This document shows, in pieces, positions 24,958 to 35,596 of a DNA stretch of 64,000 nucleotides. The stretch covers positions 86,034,152-86,098,151 of the forward strand of contig NC_083597.1 in the NCBI RefSeq assembly GCF_020882245.1, read 5' to 3'. The notes below the pieces were generated by a model that did not search any database, had not been told where the DNA came from, and was given only the letters and a program-made list of their open reading frames with translations. The translations under genes were made by a program, and so were the position numbers. Positions within the stretch are counted from its first letter, which is position 1. Each line of letters starts with the position of its first letter. This stretch comes from Rhopalosiphum padi (lineage: Eukaryota > Arthropoda > Insecta > Hemiptera > Aphididae).

Positions 24958-27787
24958 GAAACATTTGAGGGCGACGAACAACGACGATCGCCCCAGACCA
25001 AATATCGCTTCTGACCGAACGCCGCCGCTTCATGTATTATTCTACCATTACTATTACTACTACAATTACTACTACTACTATTACTACTACTACTACTACT
25101 ACTACTACTATTGCTACTTTGCAGTCGTTACAGTCTTCGTTTCCTAAACATTTTTGTTTTTTTTTTTTACTATACACAATAGATCTACTTGCGTTTTTTT
25201 AAAATCAAAACTTCAAAACAAAAATGTTATCAAATTCATTCTGTGTAAACGTATTTAAGTTTAACGTGTGCAACCTATTTCGATTAAACGACTGTCTTCT
25301 CCCCATTTTTGTCATTAGTGCTCATCATACTTATTATTATTATTACTTTTTTTTTTAAATTTTAAATCGCACAATTCTTTAAATTATTATTTTATCTGTA
25401 TTGTTAAGGACTAATATTATATAATTTTATTAAGTTATACCATCGATTATTTTTCCGGAGATTTATTGCACACTATGATGTTCCATGCCGTGTAACTACG
25501 CGTTAAAAGAAAAAGGATTTTTATCATCACGTTTCATTGACGAGGTGTTGAAAAATTATTCCTTGTATATTATTCATTCAAGTATTACATTTACCACCTG
25601 CGATGTGGTGGAACATGTCTATTTAAAAATGATTGTCGTTGTTATATATTTTATACTTAATTTATTTATGTTGTACTGTAAATGTTTATATTTCTAGACT
25701 GATTTATGGTCCGATGCCATTTAATTTATTCGTTCGGCCGATTTTAAATTAGCTGTATTATTGATGACGATCATGTTAATATTATATGATTGATTGAGTG
25801 AAAATCAATTTTTTCTCATTATCTTCGTTAGATTTTAGATCTTAAAAATTAAAACATGTGTTTGTATGTCATTAAGTGTTGTAACTATTAATTTATTTTT
25901 AAATTCAAATTACAGTGTCTAAACATTACTTTATTATATTATATTATTATAATACATTACAAGGATTTTTAAAGTCTATTCCATATTATAAATAATAAAT
26001 TATAATATTAACATGGGTTACCACTTAATGAAATGATGGCCAATTGTATAAAATTTTATTATATAAGCAAATGATTGTATTTTGTATTAGGCCCTATATT
26101 TTGTAATAATAGTGCCATAACCAACCTCAGATGAATGAGGTAAACAATATAAATATGTGTTAATGTAAATGATTATGAGATATAATAATAATAAATATAT
26201 TTAAAAATATAATTATTTATTAAACTTTAAGAAATGGATAGTATTATGCTCTTTGTATACAAATAAGTTATGATAAAATATTTCCTCCCATTTACCAAAG
26301 AAATGATTTGGTCAACGGACAATACAGACTATTCAAGTATAATAAATTCTTGGTACAGTCTTGAGAAAGTTACTTTTTTTTGGTAATTAAATTCTGTTAT
26401 GAATTACGTTAAAATATTGTTATTCAATAGTTCTTGTTTTGTTTGGTAAGTTACATAACTTGAGTTTAAAAGGAACAATTAAAGTTACTTACTTTTTATT
26501 TCTTATTTTTAAAAATATTATAGAAAAATTAAATAATATTTTTAAACAATAAATTAACTAAGTAATGATAAACAAAAAAAAAGTTATTTAAAAACTAAAG
26601 AAAAAAGATGGTAATTGTTTAACATTAAATATTTTAAATAATGAATTTTCCAAAATACTTTTTATTAAAAATAAAACTTATTTTTTCAAATAGTTATGAC
26701 AACAATGTTACCATCAGAAAATCATATAATATGATTACATTACTACAACAATATTTGCATAAGTTATTACTATTGCTTCTTGTTAAAAGCAGGTATTAAT
26801 ATTTAAGTTATTTTTTTTTGGTGTTAAACAGTTATTAATGCTATTATATAATATTGAGTAAAGAGGAATAGGTTGTAGGGAAGCACTCAAACATTTTGAT
26901 TCTTTCAAAAATTTTCTGACATGTTACGATTATTGTTTTTATTTGGTAAAATAAAAATAAACAGTAATGAGTTATGTATTAGTAGTCAAAACTTATACCT
27001 TATTTGTATTATTCTATATATATATATAATATATAAAAAAATATGTTACTAGATTCTCATTTTCATACATGATAATATCTAAATAAGATATAGATAGTTT
27101 TGTAAAAGGATAGAGATAAAATAAGAATTTGAATTATTATCTAGAAATTTTAATAATAAATTTGGAAGTTACCAATAATACAAAGATAATCATATTTTTT
27201 AATGCAAATGTTAATTACCTTTGTCTGCTCGTCTCATAGATTTAAAAATGTAGTTCAACTTTTCTCATATTTTTTTCTTGAATAGAGAATAGTTAAGTAT
27301 CATACATTTTTAAGAGTGTTGGAAGTTAAGTTCAAATTTTAACAACATTGAATTTTCAAATTAATGTTATATCTTATGTTCATGTTTATGGTTTAACTGA
27401 TGTCCCCATAAGAATCAGACGAAGGTAATTACAGAAAAGTATACTTATACAATTCAATAACACAAATAAATTACATAATATATTATTAATTCGGAAATTT
27501 ACAGATCATCGTGAAGCGAGTATTTACAGCTTTAAGAATGAAAAATAAAACAATATTATAAATTTATAAAGCATATTATACAATGTCAAAACATATATAC
27601 AGTTTATAAACAATAAGCAACATAGTTACAAAATTTACAGTAATTTACAAGTGACTTTCACAAAATAATTGGTAGGATTATTTGTAGCAATTCGTTTGGC
27701 TTAAAAGCATCAATTTTGTGCCTTTGCCAGTGGTCAAGGGGGACTAAGATGGGCCCTACCGCGTCCTCTTCCTCGTCCCCGACCTCG
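24958..27787. other. MKP3 3' UTR and intergenic gap to MED28
   Basis: The 3' UTR probably reaches about 26.0-26.2 kb, where the first good AATAAA hexamers appear on the + strand (near 25992 and 26190); this is a guess from hexamers only. The rest to MED28 is AT-rich and unremarkable. The open frame at 25485-25697 has no recognisable similarity. Confidence 0.4.
25044..25117. repeat. (TAC)n microsatellite in the MKP3 3' UTR
   Basis: Imperfect TAC/TTAC trinucleotide array starting about 85 bp after the MKP3 stop codon, interrupted by ATTAC and ACAAT units. In the transcript it would be a long unstructured (UAC)n tract. A chance open frame over it encodes poly-Tyr. Confidence 0.9.
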
Positions 27788-28441
27788 TCACCTCCTCCCA
27801 TCACCCATTCCTATATTGCTGGTGGTCTTTTCCAAATATGCCAATGGTCCTTGTAACAATGCACCAGGCATTGGTCCACCAGCAACTGGACCAGGCCTTT
27901 GCTGCTGCTGTTGTTGTTGTTGTTGCTGCTGTTGCTGTTGCTGTTGTAGGAACATAGCCTGTTGTGGCGAAACCATACCTCCAGGTACTTGAGGCGATAG
28001 TTGTTGTTGGGGTGGTCCGATTGGCAAGGGAGATGGCATCGGTGCTGGCATGGGACTCTGGCCCATAGTGTTCTGGGCGGGCGATTTGGCCACCTGTTGT
28101 AAATCAGCCAACAAATTTTGCCAAATAGAGATTTTATCATAATGGCGCCGGATGAGATCATCTTTACGCGCCAACTCTAAACGCAACTCGGATATATCTT
28201 CTTTAACGATCAGTTCGGGCTTTAGGGCCGACAGGAGAAACCGTTTCTGCAGAAAAAACGCCTCCAGTTGTCTAGCAATGTCGATGAATCTCATGGTACA
28301 CTGATCTATGTCTACGCGTACTTCTTCTTTGTCGACCGGCGAGAAAGTCTCTTCTTCTTTTGATATTATTTCGACAAGTGACATGAACGCTTCGTCGAAT
28401 TCGTCCACCAAATTGCCATTGCCGCTAGTTGGGGTGGCCAT
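27788..28441 (-). CDS. MED28: Mediator complex subunit 28
   Basis: Head-module subunit of the Mediator coactivator that bridges transcription factors and RNA polymerase II in the nucleus. Single exon, 217 aa. The N-terminal half matches animal MED28: LVDEFDEAF (about 11-19), VDIDQCTMRFIDIARQ (about 43-58), FFLQKR (about 62-67), then VKEDISELRLELARKDDLI, a heptad-rich coiled-coil region. A Pro/Gln/Met-rich insertion with 16 consecutive Gln (residues 166-181) follows. The C-terminal box GPLAYLEKTTSNIG resembles the LAYLEQASANIP end of the human protein. It is longer than human MED28 (178 aa) because of that insertion. The start at 28441 is the first Met and gives the expected acidic N-terminus. 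It is transcribed away from TRIAP1. Confidence 0.95.
   Translation of the reverse strand: MATPTSGNGNLVDEFDEAFMSLVEIISKEEETFSPVDKEEVRVDIDQCTMRFIDIARQLEAFFLQKRFLLSALKPELIVKEDISELRLELARKDDLIRRHYDKISIWQNLLADLQQVAKSPAQNTMGQSPMPAPMPSPLPIGPPQQQLSPQVPGGMVSPQQAMFLQQQQQQQQQQQQQQQQRPGPVAGGPMPGALLQGPLAYLEKTTSNIGMGDGRR
27899..27946 (-). repeat. CAG/CAA polyglutamine tract in MED28
   Basis: Sixteen consecutive Gln codons, a CAA/CAG mixture, in the insertion between the coiled coil and the C-terminal box. Mixed codons suggest selection for the peptide or an old repeat rather than a fresh pure CAG expansion. Confidence 0.95.
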
Positions 28442-30113
28442 GGTGTTAAATTATGGTTGTTTGCTTTGCAAGGCGCAAATGACGAAACTTTTACAAGAGA
28501 CGCGGCACTTTAATACTTATTTAATTCGGAAGAAATTGAGACGCGCACTCTAAGCGAAATAAAAACAACCAAATTAATTCACTTTCGAAAACGCAGATTA
28601 CAATTTTAACAACGGGTAAAGAAATGTCCAAGTCTAAGTCAAATGTTTGTAATTTAGTATGTTAACTATATTACCATTTATTTTGAATTTTGATAAATAA
28701 ATGATAATAATAAATAATATTATACAAAATATGTATATATATATTATATTGAAAAAAAATTTAAGATTTGTTACTGGTAATTTTTAGGTTAAATTGTTCA
28801 GTGCTGACAACTTTGACAAAATTATTAACCGATGATTTAGTCTGATTTAGTTTTTGTCACGGATAAAGATAATAGTATCTTTTCTGATTTTATATAGTGT
28901 GCAACCATCTTTAGCTTTTACGTCTGTATATTGTGTTATCAATAAAATTAAAAAAATCTGCCAATCTGTTAAAAATTTAAAATTTAATAATCTTTGTTTT
29001 TATTCAAATTTCAAGTGTTCAAATTATTAATACGACTGTTTTAAATCTTAATCAAAAGTAAAATATAACAAGAAATTAAGAAAATCGCTTTTTGAGTTTC
29101 AAAAAAAAAAGTCTATCATTACTTTCAACCCAATTGGGTAAGTTAGTTATTTGCTTATTTTTACTACACAAACTAAGTTATTTAAATGTAATTTAATTGT
29201 ACAACAATAATGAAGAGGAATAATTATGGACTTATAATTTGAGTTTTGTTACATTGTGAATAAGTGATGACATATTATTTTTAAACTATGAAACTTACAT
29301 AGGTACCTTCAATTAATTATACTCACAATATACAATATACAATATACAATGTACAATTGATGATTAATTAATTCAATATAAATTAATCAACTGAAACATA
29401 AATACTTCTTTTTTGAAAAATGTTATCCACAGAAAATAAATTCTGATTAGCGAATACATAACTATATTAATTTATATAGTTTTTTCTTAACAGTCTTAAA
29501 CCCAAAGAGTTATTGATTTAATTAATTGGTTTGGTTTGTATTTTATTTACTTATAATTAAGTATTTATAAATAAATAATGCATTAAGTTTGTATGTTTAA
29601 TTAACTAAATTATTCACATTATATTATGTTCATATGAAACAAGTGTTTTCTTTAATAATAATTTAATATGAACCCATTTATAGTATTATACCATATAAAA
29701 TTCTTAATGGCTAATGTATTTTGTACCTTGTATGTTTTTTGTGCTTTTATGTACAATGTTAAAAATTTATATCTAATTATATGTTTATTGTTAATGTTTT
29801 CTTAACGATAATAGAGAAAAAAGATTGGTAAATTTTAAGTGTAGTGTACATAGTTGTGTGTGTTAAATAAAATATAAATTACTTAAGTGTATATGTGGCA
29901 CAATTTAAAACTTTTTTAATTTAAAAATAAATTTAAGTTATAGTGATTTTATTTTATGACAGTGGATAATTGGATATTTGACTCATTAAGCATGCTACTA
30001 TTTAATTAATTCATTATTTTTCAATCGGACACTCATTAAGAAAATTTATGTGATAAACAACACAGTGCATAATTAGTTTAAAGGTAATTAATTTTATTTT
30101 AATTACATTTTAG
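28442..30113. other. Divergent intergenic region between MED28 and TRIAP1
   Basis: About 1.7 kb between the MED28 start and the first recognised TRIAP1 coding exon. It must contain the MED28 promoter, and probably the TRIAP1 promoter and a non-coding or nearly non-coding first TRIAP1 exon. GC content is raised only from 28442 to about 28630. A tandem of ATACAAT-like units lies at 29324-29356. No other gene was seen. Confidence 0.5.
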
Positions 30114-31054
30114 GAATGACTCAAATTCTATGGATGAATGCAAATTGTTTAAAAAAGAATATGACAAGTGTTTTAATATTTGGTTCAGGGATAAATTTCT
30201 TAAAGGAAGTAATGATGACTCTGTGTGTTCAGAGCTTTTGAAGAATTATACAGGATGCGTCAAGGTAAATTTACTTTTATTATGTTTTATACCATTATAA
30301 TAATATTTCACCTTGTATTCACATATTGTATCCATTAATAATAATATAAAATATTATTTTATAGTAGGATTTATCTTTTGTTTTTTATTTAATGTTTAAA
30401 TATTTTTGAGATTAACCACTTAGTTATTAATTGATATAATTTTATATTTAAATTTATATATCTTATCGATTTTTATTTGCTTCAATTACTATTAAATATT
30501 TTCTCAAATATATGTTGATATGCTGCTAAAATGTAACATACTAACATTACCAAAAATGTTGCATTATGCAATATTTATTCTATAAAAAACTTAAATTTTA
30601 ATGTTCATTATTTTCTTTAGTTTTTTTTTTTTTTTATTAATTGTTCTTGTACACAATTATAATAATTCATAATAAAATAAAATAAATTCACAATAACTAT
30701 GATCTTGATTGTTAATAACATCTCAAAAATAGAAGTTTTATTTTTAATTTTCAGTAAATGAAACAGATTTATATCATACTGTTTATCTTAGTTATTTTTT
30801 GGATTTTCCAAACAAATATGCAAAATGCTATAACATTATAATCCTAAATTTATGCTATAACACTAATTATATTCTTTTTCAAATTTTCATAACTTTCCAT
30901 AAAAGACTATTCAAATATAGTTATTTTTTTTACGTATAATATTTTATTATTATTTCAGAAAGCGATGAAAGAAAAAGACATTATTATTGATGACGACTTC
31001 AGACGATATCATCCAAAAATTAGTCCCAATTACGAACAGTCTAAAAATAAATAA
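30114..31054 (+). CDS. TRIAP1: TRIAP1-like twin CX9C mitochondrial protein
   Basis: Small intermembrane-space protein; in other animals it pairs with PRELI-family proteins to move phosphatidic acid for cardiolipin synthesis and restrains apoptosis. Exons 30114-30264 and 30959-31054, phase-0 junction AAG|GTAAAT to TTTCAG. The hallmark twin CX9C is present: C-x9-C in DECKLFKKEYDKC and again in CSELLKNYTGC, with the family-typical YDKCFNIWFRDKFLKG between them. The C-terminus is KKAMKEKDIIIDDD plus a short tail. The start is uncertain. The exon follows an acceptor at 30111-30113 and reads (..)G AAT GAC TCA AAT TCT ATG. Either the initiator ATG is split by an upstream intron (AT|G, giving MNDSNS, 82 aa) or translation begins at ATG 30130 (76 aa, the human length). 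Confidence 0.9.
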
Positions 31055-31185
31055 AGTGTGGAGTTCAGTGTGTGGTGAAGAAGAGCTCGAAGAACCATTT
31101 ATTTTTTATTCAACCATTACCAATGATTTAAAATGAACTATATTATGAACCACATTATATTTAGGCATGACTGTATGTCTGCATT
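31055..31185. other. 131-bp tail-to-tail gap between TRIAP1 and EEF2KMT
   Basis: The stop codons of the two convergent genes are separated by only this stretch, so their 3' UTRs probably overlap. AATAAA overlaps the TRIAP1 stop (about 31048-31053). On the opposite strand AATAAA-type hexamers are read from the TTTATT words near 31098-31110. Confidence 0.6.
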
Positions 31186-33099
31186 CTATTTTATATGTAT
31201 TATATATATTGGACATTCTTGTTGTAGTACAATTGAGTAATTGTTAGGTAAAATGTTTTGTGTAAACTTTAGGTCATACTTTTCTGAAAAAAAAAAAAAT
31301 GAAATAGGTAAAATATTTTCTACTGCATCGTTTATTATTATTTTTAAACAAAAATAAGTAAATATCATCACATTTCTTACGTAGGGTCTCAAGGAATTTT
31401 GTATAAGTCTCAGGATTTCTCATTGTACAGAAAAGTATTATTTCGGTTGTATTATTGATTGTAAAATACCTCAGCGAACTACATAATGGCTCAAACATTG
31501 TATGATCAAAGATCACATCTAAAAAAAAAAATTTTTAATAAACATATGTATGTATGATTTAGTATAATGAAATTACCAGCTGCTAGAACCAAATCTGGTT
31601 TTTTATTTTCAAACATTTTCAAATCCTCTATATCATTCCAGGACAATTGAACAACATTATATTTACAGTTGAATTTGTGGTGTGTTTCATTAATTTGTAT
31701 GTTGTGCTTTAAGGTGTTTAAAACAGTTGAGTGACAGTCTGTAAACCAGTATTCGCTTGGTCTACAATTTATACAAGCGCTTATTCCGCTCAATCCAGTT
31801 CCACAACCCAACTCAATGATAAATTTGTCTTTGAGTTTATCTTGATTTTTTAAACACCAACAACTTAGTGCTATACCCGCCTGAAAGAAATGTAATGCTA
31901 ATTAAGTAACACATTTTTTTAAAAAAACCTCAAAATGTTAACAAAAACTACCTGCCAAGTGCAGAGTCCTGTGGTTCCTTGTGAAACAATACTGGTACTT
32001 TCTTGGATAGTTATAACTGACTCAGTCAACTCTTTACTAATAATATTATTATCAATTATATAGTGTTTATAAAAAGGTCCTTTATTAGATTCTTTTTGGA
32101 TGAGTTCAACATATTTTAAATATAATTCATCGCATAATTCATTTCCACTATTTTCCATCTGAAAATTAATTTATTTTAATTTAGTAATAAAAATTTATTT
32201 TAAATAAAATATAATAATTCATCATTCATTAAATGCAATAAATAAACAAAAAATAAAAATGTTAATCAGTATTTACTTATACATTAGTGATCAAAATAAG
32301 TAATATCATAAATCATAATTTTCATTTCATAGTTAGGTTTGAAAATATAGGAAGAACAAGTAAAACTGTGAATATTGCTTTAGTATTAATAGAACTGCCA
32401 TTCATAATATTTTAAAAAGTTTACTTTAAGCTTCTTTTTTAATAAGAATTTTTTAATGTTAGTTTGTTTCTAAATCTTAAATTAAGTGACCAAGAAATTT
32501 ATAATCAAAGGGTTCATAAATCATTGAATGTTTCGAAAGACAATTTTTCTATTTGCATGAACAAAAATTATTTACATTATTTGACACATAAAACAACTAT
32601 AATAGAAGCAATTTTCAAAAAGATTTAACAATCATATCTTTTAATGATATTGTAAAACAAGACATAGTTGAAAATTAATGATGCGTACATAAGACCAAAT
32701 TCTTTTAAAAAATGTGTGAAGCCTGTTGCTCTAATAGTTGGCCTGTAAAATGTCTTCAATTATTAATATACTGTAGTCTGTTTTCATAACATTCAGGTAA
32801 AATTTTAAATATTGAATTAATTTTTATACTTCGTACTTGACTAATAATTGCTTTCAAAAATCTAGTGATGTAGAGAGTTTTCAGTGGGTATTTTTGTAAG
32901 ATTGGATGGGACAGGATCATTAATATAAAATCAACTTCTTTTGATATATTCTGTAATAAAAATATAATATAAATCAGACATTGAGTTTATTAAATAAAAC
33001 TTTCAATATTACTTTGAGGTTGATTGCTGCAAGTTGAGTTGCACACAGAAATTGTCTAACCGTGTCATTATTCAAGCAGTCAACCATCATAATCCCCAT
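31186..33099 (-). CDS. EEF2KMT: eEF2 lysine methyltransferase (FAM86 family)
   Basis: Predicted cytoplasmic SAM-dependent methyltransferase that modifies a lysine of elongation factor 2. Six exons on the - strand: 33099-33013, 32950-32837, 32158-31952, 31880-31577, 31518-31381, 31283-31186. All have GT-AG borders and compatible phases, giving 315 aa (human about 330). Residues 14-67 match the FAM86 N-terminal helical region (QFLCATQLA...FLKAIISQ); 122-136 read STSIVSQGTTGLCTW; motif I is IIELGCGTGLSG (157-168); then CRPSEYWFTDCHSTVL, LVLAADVIF (Asp238 at an exon junction) and TMRNPETYTKF. The last exon supplies the final strands. Reading straight through the donor at 31380 gives a false Phe/Asn-rich C-terminus ending at 31274. 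ATG 33099 is the first in frame after a stop. Upstream sequence is uncharacterised, so a further 5' exon cannot be excluded. Confidence 0.92.
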
Positions 33100-33745
33100 T
33101 GCGGACAGCCAACTCACTAGTGTTAAATTGGTTATTTGGTTGAAATAAAACTATAAAAGTCAACGAATTAAACGATAAGATTTTTTTGAAGTCTAAAAAC
33201 GTATATAGAGCTCAATTTAGATCACTGAGTTTAAATTTTAAATTTTGAGATTTACATTTTACTTGTTTATTTATTAATTTAAAATTATTACAATACTCGA
33301 AAACTCTTATCGTATTTAGTATTTTGTATTTACTATTTACCTACCAATTAATCAGTCTAGTAAAGTAGTAACTACTAACTACTGCTCCAACTAAGATTTA
33401 GGTTTCAAACCAACTGTTAGTTGTTAGTTTGATTATTATCAATATTACTATCATACATATAATAATATTATCTATCTCAGTGGCTACTATCATGGTTTTG
33501 CTTTGATAGTTTGATACTACCCACAGATAAAATATATTAAAAAATATTATATGTATATTATATATCTGTGATACTACCACGGTCATATGATCACAGAATA
33601 TTCTGTGGTAAGATACTATTGAATAATGAATAGTATCTATATTTTTATACTTCCATAGTCTTATACAGCCAATATCTATAGATCTTGGTATACAGCGGGT
33701 ACTATACTATACGACATGGTATTTCGTCAGTTCTTTCACTGATAC

Positions 33746-33993
33746 CAGGGGCAGCTCCAGAGACTTGGTTGGGGGGCGGGGACCTTAGTTTTAATTTTTC
33801 TTATTATTCTTAGTATTTCCTTAAGCCATACAGAAATGTGTCTATCTATCTACATACTTGTATGTGTCTATATAATGGTCGATAGTATAATATGTTAATA
33901 TATTTTGTTTGTAATTTTTTTTCAACAATATACAATATTTCAGAAATATGGACTTTGGGGGGGCAGCTCTTAGCCCCCCTGGAGCCACCCCTG
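33746..33993. mobile_element. 248-bp hAT-type MITE with 8-bp target-site duplication
   Basis: Terminal inverted repeats CAGGGGCAGCTCCAG at the left end and, read inward from the right end, CAGGGGTGGCTCCAG. The element is flanked by ACTGATAC (33738-33745) and ACTAATAC (33994-34001), an 8-bp duplication with one mismatch. The CAGRGG start and 8-bp duplication are characteristic of hAT elements. Too short to code for a transposase. Confidence 0.9.
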
Positions 33994-34874
33994 ACTAATA
34001 CACCAATTAATTTTAATTTTTAATATAACTGTTATGTTCTGCTAGATATCACGGTTAATCCGTCTGATTCATCCTATAAATGAGTCCGTCAAAATAGGTG
34101 AAATAAGGTCGTGTGAGGGTTCTGGTTGTATTGGGTTTTTTCTTAGTAAGAATTCTAGAATTCTTAGCTATTATGTATAATTTACAAAAATTTTATGAAT
34201 TTTCAACTTCAAAACTCTTTTACATATTCGCGATTTTGATATATTACGTAAAAATTTGAACTTTAAATGCTTATAAAAAAAAATTGTAACTAACGATTTT
34301 TGATTTTTTTACTACGATAGTACAACTTATAATAAACATTGTATTAAATATTAAAGATTCTTTGGAATGCAACATTTTTTTTATCAGCATTTCAAATAAA
34401 AAATCTTAGGAAAATTTAATCGTAAATAGATAACGCTAATATAAACATTTGGTGAAAATTTCAAGTACTTACCTATTTAAAATGATACGTTTTTGAGTTA
34501 CAACAAAATAAAAAAAAAGATTTTGTCAAAAACTGGTTATTTGTAAAAATTCCCGTTTTTCCGTTACTTTTTTAGGGTTTTTCTTGACGTTTTTGAAAAC
34601 TACTGGAAATTATACAAAATTCGTTTTCTTTTTCAAAGCGGGACTGAAGTTAAAATTTAAAGCACTATTACTTTTTACTACTACAAAACGTGATGATAGA
34701 TTGACAGACAAAAAGAAAAAACACATTATTTTAAAATTAATACATTCATCTGCATTCCGTTCAGAATATAAAATAGTACAGACCTTAATAACATTTTAAT
34801 GTTATTTTTATGTGTTTTCTTTCGAACTCAAAACTCAAAACGAATAACGATAAAATTCATGGGTAGCTGGTAGG

Positions 34875-35596
34875 CAGGGTCGGATTTAGGGGAGGGCTGA
34901 GTGGGCTGCTTAATTTAAATTAGGATACAGGAAAAATATTTTATTTATATTTACACATATATAAATAAATAATATTGAACTTTATTTCGAAATTTAAAAA
35001 TTTTAATTTTACTAACTAATAATAGATGTATAAAATATTAATTAATACGGAAGTAAAAGATTGTTTTCCTAAAGTTGAAATAGTTTTTCGAATTTATTTT
35101 GTTTTTATGATTACAAACAGCAGTATAGTGAAAGATCATTCTTTAATTTAAAGCACATAAAAATAGATTGCGTACTTCTATGGGTAGAGATAGACTCAAT
35201 CAACTAGCGATAATGAGCTCTGAGTCTGATATTTAAAAAAAATTTGTTTTTCAAAACGTTATTGTCTTATTGATAATTTTGTACAAATAAAATTATGAAA
35301 AGTCCTAGGCATTTAATTTTAATTACTTGACATTATTAATTTTATTATTCTTTATTTAATTACTTACACTAATATTATGAATTATGAAGATATTACTTAT
35401 ATTAGTTATACTCGATTTGATTGTTTTTATAATTAATTGTTACCACAGAATAGTGTTGTTACTAGGTACTACTAAATATGATAATAAATGTTATTTAATA
35501 AGTAAAAAATATACTTCCTTGTTTATGTATAAGGGGCCCCCAGAATGCATTCCGCATTTCCGCCCAGGGGCCACCACATACCTAAATCTGCCTCTG
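34875..35596. mobile_element. 722-bp non-autonomous hAT-type element
   Basis: Ends CAGGGTCGGATTTAGG and, inward from the right, CAGAGGCAGATTTAGG, flanked by a perfect 8-bp duplication CTGGTAGG (34867-34874 and 35597-35604). The interior is AT-rich apart from GC-rich subterminal stretches (near 34890 and 35531-35575). The open frames inside are chance and there is no transposase. The perfect duplication suggests it is younger than the neighbour at 33.7 kb. Confidence 0.93.

Noticed and set aside
24475..25033. Minus-strand open frames opposite MKP3 exon 4
   Set aside because: Shadows of the GC-rich catalytic exon. The + strand frame carries the phosphatase signature.
27811..28161. Second minus-strand frame overlapping MED28 with Asn/Ser repeats
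   Set aside because: It is the +1 reading of the polyQ-coding repeat. The MED28 frame explains the region.
31274..31380. EEF2KMT C-terminus ending at 31274
   Set aside because: The frame crosses a strong GTAAGA donor and turns into AT-derived low complexity. Splicing to 31283 restores family-like sequence and length.
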